DNA of 35,864 bases. Origin: an uncultured Blautia sp. (GTDB lineage Bacteria > Bacillota > Clostridia > Lachnospirales > Lachnospiraceae). The notes beneath the pieces are model-generated. The model was not told where the DNA came from. It ran no database searches and worked only from the letters and a program-made list of their open reading frames with translations. Location of the stretch: NCBI GenBank assembly GCA_934373235.1, contig CAKROW010000023.1, positions 1 to 35,864 on the forward strand, read 5' to 3'. A program made the translations under genes and the position numbers. Below, piece by piece: positions 31,934 to 35,864 of this stretch. Position 1 is the first letter of the stretch. Each line of letters begins with the position of its first letter.

Positions 31934-33226
31934 TTACTTATAATAATCAAAATCAAAGCCATACATACGGACTGTATCGCCTTCCTGGATACCGGCTTTT
32001 TCAAGCTCTTCCAGAATACCACCGTCTTTCAGGAATTTCTGGAAGAAAGCAAAACCTTTCTCAGAATCAAGATTTGTATAACCAAGCATTTTTTCAATCT
32101 TAGGTCCTTCCACAAGGAAGATATCCGGGTCTTCATCGCTTCGCTGTACAGTAAATGGAAGATTTTCCTGAATCAGAGCATCTTCCGGGAAAAATTCCTG
32201 TTCAAATACGATTTTTTCCACAGGGCTCTTATCCAGAAGTTCTTTTACGTGGAACAGAAGTTCACGGACACCCTGGCCTGTAACTGCGGAAATCGGATAA
32301 ACCTCAATTCCCTTTGGCTCAAATTCCGCTTTCAGCCTGTCAATCGGATTTTCACTGCCGTCGTCAAAAATGCAGTCGATCTTGTTGGCTGCGATTACCT
32401 GAGGCCTGCCGGCAATTTCCGGATTATAGGCTTCCAGTTCTTTGTTGATCTTATAGATATCATCAACGGGGTCACGTCCCTCTGTAGATGCGGAATCTAC
32501 AATGTGGATGATAACTCTCGTACGCTCAATATGACGAAGAAACTCATGTCCGAGACCTACGCCTTCGGAAGCACCCTCAATAAGTCCGGGGATATCTGCG
32601 ATAACAAATCCCCCGTTTTCTGTGTCAACAACACCCAGATTAGGACTGAGAGTTGTAAAATGATAGTTGGCAATCTTTGGCTGGGCGTTGGTAACACGGG
32701 AAAGAAAAGTGGATTTGCCTACATTTGGAAATCCCACAAGACCTACATCGGCAATTACTTTAAGTTCAAGCTGTACCTCCAGTTCCTGAGCCGGCTGTCC
32801 TGGCTGTGCATATTTCGGTACCTGCATGGTAGCTGTAGCGTAGTGCTGATTACCTTTACCGCCACGCCCACCTTTAAGAACAATCTGTCTGCGATTTTCT
32901 CCGGACATATCAGCAATTACCTTACCTGACTCGGCATCCATGATAACAGTGCCTTCCGGAACCTTTAATACAACGTCCTTTCCATCTGCACCATGACAGC
33001 GTTTCTTGCCGCCCTCCTGCCCGTCTTCTGCTCTATATTTTCTTCTGTGTCTGTAGTCACCAAGGGTATTCTGACCTTCGTCAATTTCAAAAATAACATC
33101 TCCGCCGCGGCCACCATCTCCGCCATCAGGACCTCCATTGGGGACATAGAGCTCACGGCGAAAACTTACATGACCATCTCCACCTTTTCCGGAGCGGATA
33201 ATGATCCTTGCTCTGTCTGCAAACAT
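31934..33226 (-). CDS. obgE: GTPase ObgE/CgtA
   Basis: 430 residues, with all three domains. The glycine-rich Obg fold (1-158) is followed by the G domain: P-loop GFPNVGKS (165-172), DIPG (211-214) and N281-KID. The C-terminal OCT domain (about 345-430), typical for Firmicutes, contains DPDIFLVEGPKIEKML and ends VRMYGFDFDYYK. It functions in 50S maturation and stringent/stress signalling. AGAGGTG precedes the start; the terminator-like hairpin between rpmA and obgE ends about 15 bases before it. Confidence 0.97.
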   Translation of the reverse strand: MFADRARIIIRSGKGGDGHVSFRRELYVPNGGPDGGDGGRGGDVIFEIDEGQNTLGDYRHRRKYRAEDGQEGGKKRCHGADGKDVVLKVPEGTVIMDAESGKVIADMSGENRRQIVLKGGRGGKGNQHYATATMQVPKYAQPGQPAQELEVQLELKVIADVGLVGFPNVGKSTFLSRVTNAQPKIANYHFTTLSPNLGVVDTENGGFVIADIPGLIEGASEGVGLGHEFLRHIERTRVIIHIVDSASTEGRDPVDDIYKINKELEAYNPEIAGRPQVIAANKIDCIFDDGSENPIDRLKAEFEPKGIEVYPISAVTGQGVRELLFHVKELLDKSPVEKIVFEQEFFPEDALIQENLPFTVQRSDEDPDIFLVEGPKIEKMLGYTNLDSEKGFAFFQKFLKDGGILEELEKAGIQEGDTVRMYGFDFDYYK

Positions 33227-33240
33227 ATTACACCTCTATT

Positions 33241-33277
33241 CAAAAAAAGGCTCCAAACCTGATCGATTTGAAGCCTT
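33241..33277 (-). terminator. Terminator-like hairpin between rpmA and obgE
   Basis: Minus strand AAGGCTTCAAA (33267-33277) pairs with TTTGGAGCCTT (33247-33257; one wobble), followed by a seven-base T run. It lies inside the presumed operon and may lower obgE-rsfS expression relative to the ribosomal proteins. Confidence 0.75.
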
Positions 33278-33290
33278 TTACTCATATCAT

Positions 33291-33578
33291 TTACTCTGCA
33301 TCTACAGGAACGATAGAAACCTGTTTCTTATCGCGTCCTTTTCTAGTGAATCTTACGACTCCGTCTGTAAGTGCAAATAAAGTATAATCTTTACCGCATC
33401 CTACGTTTTCACCTGGGTGAATCTTGGTTCCGCGCTGTCTGTAAAGAATGTTTCCGGCTTTTACAAACTGTCCGTCTGCTCTCTTCGCACCTAATCTCTT
33501 GGACTCGGAATCACGACCGTTCTTTGTAGAACCAACTCCCTTTTTATGTGCGAATAACTGAAGGTTCATCTTCATCAT
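33291..33578 (-). CDS. rpmA: 50S ribosomal protein L27 with cleavable N-terminal extension
   Basis: 95 residues. The N-terminus MMKMNLQLFAHKKGVGS holds the Firmicutes extension ending in LQLF before AHKKG, the sequence removed by the Prp protease encoded next door. The remainder (GSTKNGRDSESKRLG, GNILYRQRGTKIHPGENVG) is canonical. Start: two adjacent ATGs (33578 and 33575); the outer is used here, with AAGGAGG about ten bases upstream, inside the end of prp. Confidence 0.97.
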   Translation of the reverse strand: MMKMNLQLFAHKKGVGSTKNGRDSESKRLGAKRADGQFVKAGNILYRQRGTKIHPGENVGCGKDYTLFALTDGVVRFTRKGRDKKQVSIVPVDAE

Positions 33579-33583
33579 TGTTG

Positions 33584-33904
33584 TTACACCTCCTTGACTT
33601 TTACTGTCAAATATCGATTGTTATAACTACCTGCAATTTCAGTCAGTCCCAGAAGCAGAGAATCCATAAGAAGATTTCCTTTTTCAGAGAGGATATTTTT
33701 AAAACGGATAGAAACAAATCCATCGTCTTCTTTTAACTGAAACTCATCTTCTGTAAATTTATCAAGGGAATTCACAGTGGTGATGATCAGCGCGGATACC
33801 GCAGCACAGACAATATCCTGTCCGGATTCAGCGTAACCAGCATGTCCACTTGAAATAAATTCTTCGTATGTCCCGTTCTTCTTTCTGACTTTAATTGTAA
33901 TCAT
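33584..33904 (-). CDS. prp: Ribosomal-processing cysteine protease Prp
   Basis: 106 residues (YsxB family). The catalytic pair is H21 (SGHAGYAE) and C33 (QDIVCAAVSAL). Prp removes the N-terminal extension of L27, an essential step in Staphylococcus aureus. Between rplU and rpmA, its classic position. Confidence 0.96.
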   Translation of the reverse strand: MITIKVRKKNGTYEEFISSGHAGYAESGQDIVCAAVSALIITTVNSLDKFTEDEFQLKEDDGFVSIRFKNILSEKGNLLMDSLLLGLTEIAGSYNNRYLTVKVKEV

Positions 33905-33916
33905 GATGACACCAGA

Positions 33917-34222
33917 TTAACCGTTAATTTTTTCAATCTTAACCTTGGTATACTGCTGTCTGTGACCGTTTTTCTTGTGATATCCAGTTTTACGTTTGTA
34001 TTTGTAAACGATAACCTTGCGAGCCTTACCGTTTTCAACTACAGAAGCGGTAACACTGGCATCTTTTACATCTTCGCCAACTTTTAATCCGTCATTGCTA
34101 ACTGCGATTACGTTGTCAAATGTTACGGTTTCACCAGCTTCTACACCGAGCTTTTCAACTTTAATTACGTCACCCTCGGCAACCTTGTACTGTTTACCAC
34201 CTGTTGCAATAATTGCGTACAT
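33917..34222 (-). CDS. rplU: 50S ribosomal protein L21
   Basis: 101 residues from the ATG at 34222 (MYAIIATGGKQYKV), chosen because AGGAGG lies eight bases upstream; a GTG nine bases earlier overlaps that site and is rejected. The C-terminus YKRKTGYHKKNGHRQQYTKVKIEKI is canonical. First gene of the rplU-prp-rpmA-obg transcript. Confidence 0.97.
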   Translation of the reverse strand: MYAIIATGGKQYKVAEGDVIKVEKLGVEAGETVTFDNVIAVSNDGLKVGEDVKDASVTASVVENGKARKVIVYKYKRKTGYHKKNGHRQQYTKVKIEKING

Positions 34223-34308
34223 CTGTGGCACCTCCTAATTAATTACTCGCCAGATTCGGTGGTTCATCCTGTTTGTGACAAACTCTTTGACCTCTCTGTG
34301 CGGCATAC
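34223..34308 (-). ncRNA. Putative L21 leader (ribosomal protein leader)
   Basis: The ~86-base leader between the predicted start and rplU is the place and about the size of the Firmicutes L21 leader, a cis element believed to let ribosomal protein regulate its own operon. A small hairpin GTTTG/CAAAC (loop TCA) and CCA/TGG pairing around GATTCGG on the opposite-strand reading are visible. I cannot confirm the family fold by eye. Confidence 0.5.
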
Positions 34309-34314
34309 TCGATT

Positions 34315-34343
34315 ATTATAGCAGTGAAATACGGATATGTCAA
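34315..34343 (-). promoter_or_regulatory. Near-consensus sigma-A promoter of rplU operon
   Basis: Minus strand TTGACA (34338-34343), a 17-base spacer and TATAAT (34315-34320): both hexamers perfect. This is the strongest promoter in the window, fitting a ribosomal protein operon. Confidence 0.92.
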
Positions 34344-34365
34344 GTATTTATTTGAAATAAATCTA

Positions 34366-35586
34366 TTATTTTTCGCAGGTAATGAGCTCACGGATATCCT
34401 CAATTACCGGACGGCGGACTTTTTTTCTGGTCATTTCCAGGATATGAAGAGGCGTGATATCAATGGCACGGCTTTTTACCGGGTCATTACGCAGCAATTT
34501 CTGGAGTACATGGAACAGTTCCTCCCTGTGATCCGGATTTTCCATATTGATAAAATCAATAAGTATGATACCGGAGAGATTACGCAGACGAAGCTGACGG
34601 GTGATCTCCTGTGCAGCCTCAAGATTGATCTTGCGGAAGGTTTCCTCCATTTTCTTTTTTCCTGTATATTTGCCACTGTTCACATCAATGGAAACAAATG
34701 CTTCTGTCTGCTGGATCACAAGAAAGCCGCCGCTTTTCATCCAAACTTTTTCATGAAGGACAGTGTCCACTGCACTTTCAAGACGATACAGCTTATATAA
34801 AGGAAGAAGTTTGTCCTGATAAAACCGAAGTTTATCTTTAAGCTCCGGACTGTTGTCTTCGAGATAAAGAGAAATGTTCTCTTTTATTTCGGGAATATCG
34901 GTAAGGATCTCTTCCAGATTTTTACCGTATGCGTCACGCAATGCGGCAATATAAAACGGGTCTGTTTCCATAATCAGACTGAAGCAGGTTCGGTTTCGCC
35001 CCTGAAGAGCTGACCTTTCGTATCTTTTTTTCAGCCAGGAAAGTTCGCGAAGAATTTCCTCCCTGGTGGCATCAGCAGCATTGGTTCGCACGATCAGACC
35101 ATATTCCTTGTCTGGCCGGTCAATCTCCTCTTTAAGCCAGGAACTGAGCCTGTGCCGGTCATTGGAGGAAAGTTTGGAAGAAAGACCGAATTTTTTATCT
35201 CCGGTGGTAAGGACCAGATATCTTCCTGTAAAATTCAGATTTGCGGAAAGAGCCGGCAGTTTGCCTTTCATGGCATCCCGGCTTACCTGTACCAGAAGGG
35301 TATCCCCCGGACGCAGCGGACTGTTTCCTTTTCGGCCGGCAGAATAAATAGCATGTTCTGCCTCTGAAAGAGGAAAATAACATCTTGTGCCTGGAGCAAT
35401 CTGGATAAAGGCAGCCTGAATGTTTGCTGCGATATTTTCTACCTGGCCTACATAAATATTGCCAAGTATGGATTTTTCCTTTTCCTGTTCCAGCCGCAGT
35501 TCTACGATGTGATTTTCTTCACTGACTGCACATACTTTGCAGGGTTTTCCCTGGATTTCCATTCTGGTTATAATAAGTTTACTCAA
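34366..35586 (-). CDS. rng: Ribonuclease E/G family protein, short form
   Basis: About 406 residues. Start is probably the TTG at 35586, with AGGTGA five bases upstream; a GTG nine bases earlier is possible. An S1 domain (about 35-105, ILGNIYVGQVENIAANIQAAF) sits before the RNase H-like/DNase I-like catalytic core. The catalytic Asp pair is visible in FVSIDVNSG and LIDFINME (about D301 and D344). The protein stops just after PLHILEMTRKKVR, so the zinc-link CPxC motif seen in E. coli RNase E/G is missing. It cleaves single-stranded RNA in processing and decay. Overlaps the upstream gene by eight bases. Confidence 0.9.
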   Translation of the reverse strand: MSKLIITRMEIQGKPCKVCAVSEENHIVELRLEQEKEKSILGNIYVGQVENIAANIQAAFIQIAPGTRCYFPLSEAEHAIYSAGRKGNSPLRPGDTLLVQVSRDAMKGKLPALSANLNFTGRYLVLTTGDKKFGLSSKLSSNDRHRLSSWLKEEIDRPDKEYGLIVRTNAADATREEILRELSWLKKRYERSALQGRNRTCFSLIMETDPFYIAALRDAYGKNLEEILTDIPEIKENISLYLEDNSPELKDKLRFYQDKLLPLYKLYRLESAVDTVLHEKVWMKSGGFLVIQQTEAFVSIDVNSGKYTGKKKMEETFRKINLEAAQEITRQLRLRNLSGIILIDFINMENPDHREELFHVLQKLLRNDPVKSRAIDITPLHILEMTRKKVRRPVIEDIRELITCEK

Positions 35587-35863
35587 TTTCTTCACCTAAT
35601 GATTCCAGGGTTACAAACCCTGGAACTGCATTTTCCCCTTCGTCTGCATACATTTCCAGACGTTTTACAGTAAAGGCAAAATCCGGAAGCTCCTCTCCCA
35701 GCCATTTAAAGAAGGTGTTTGTTACCAGTTCCGGTTTTGTATAATTGGAGCTTGCGGATGCCAGCATATAAAAGAAACCATTATCCCGTACTTCCATTTT
35801 ATAGATATTCGGACGAAGATCGATTTCCTTTTCACTGCGCTTGGTCTGCTTGGTCACTTTGAT
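35579..35863 (-). CDS. TIGR03936/DUF2344 radical-SAM-associated protein (C-terminal part)
   Basis: The frame is open to the right edge, so only the last ~94 codons are seen and the start is outside. The segment EIDLRPNIYKMEV followed by ASSNYTKPELVTNTFF is typical of the DUF2344 proteins that accompany a radical SAM enzyme upstream of rng-rplU in Clostridia. Its function is not known; the family is thought to work with the radical SAM partner on RNA or ribosome-linked substrates, which is an inference. Confidence 0.82.
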   Translation of the reverse strand: MKVTKQTKRSEKEIDLRPNIYKMEVRDNGFFYMLASASSNYTKPELVTNTFFKWLGEELPDFAFTVKRLEMYADEGENAVPGFVTLESLGEEIE

Positions 35864-35864
35864 C

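Noticed and set aside
1..35864. CRISPR arrays, tRNA or rRNA genes
   Set aside because: No regularly spaced repeats, cloverleaf or rRNA-like sequence was recognised on reading through either strand.

Overview
The window reads as an ordinary chromosomal segment of a low-to-moderate GC Gram-positive anaerobe of the Clostridia, most likely a Lachnospiraceae relative (Blautia/Dorea/Ruminococcus-like). This rests on gene content and order (radC-mreBCD-PBP2-minDE-rodA-dacA; ylmE-sepF-ylmH-aroB-lspA-rluD; a DUF2344 gene with rng-rplU-prp-rpmA-obg-yhbY-nadD-yqeK-rsfS), strong AGGAGG ribosome binding sites, a LexA box of Gram-positive type, and L27 with the N-terminal extension cut by Prp. The genus is an inference. 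No tRNA, rRNA, CRISPR array or intact insertion sequence was seen.

Layout. 1-3536 (+): end of a PLP-dependent 'aluminium resistance/methionine gamma-lyase' family gene and two coupled flavoproteins. 3560-13784 (+): radC, then a cell-shape and division cluster (mreB-like, mreC, mreD, a PBP2 with a large insert, minD, minE, rodA, D,D-carboxypeptidase, cytidylate-kinase-like protein) closed by a strong terminator. 13803-16903: small accessory genes, namely a Ser/Thr-rich membrane-anchored protein (-), a YdjM-family membrane protein with an SOS-box-like element upstream, an HD phosphohydrolase and three small unknowns, one of them a strongly expressed-looking P-loop protein. 16927-20047 (-): an XerS-like tyrosine recombinase, a 500-base AT-rich noncoding stretch with repeats and a decayed reading frame, and a secreted M23 peptidase with wall-binding repeats.

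20057-28948 (-): AI-2E-family permease-dtd-M23 operon, then the divergent-from-lexA cluster HlyD-like, ylmE/yggS, sepF, ylmH, aroB, lspA, rluD and a second cytidylate-kinase-like gene. 29090-29836 (+): lexA with its own SOS operators. 29987-35863 (-): the ribosome/GTPase cluster led by a DUF2344 gene and an RNase E/G, then a perfect sigma-A-type promoter and L21 leader driving rplU-prp-rpmA-obg-yhbY-nadD-yqeK-rsfS.

How it works together: most of the window builds and positions the envelope (MreBCD, PBP2, RodA, DacA, MinDE, SepF, M23 hydrolase, LspA), with a second theme of ribosome assembly (L21, L27, Prp, Obg, YhbY, RsfS, RluD) and a minor DNA-damage theme (LexA, possibly the YdjM-like gene). 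Nothing here is an obvious new defence or mobile system. The best leads are a minCDE cluster lacking minC, the PBP2 insert, the possible SOS control of the YdjM-like gene, and the XerS-like recombinase with tandem repeats at its transcription start, sitting exactly where gene orientation converges.
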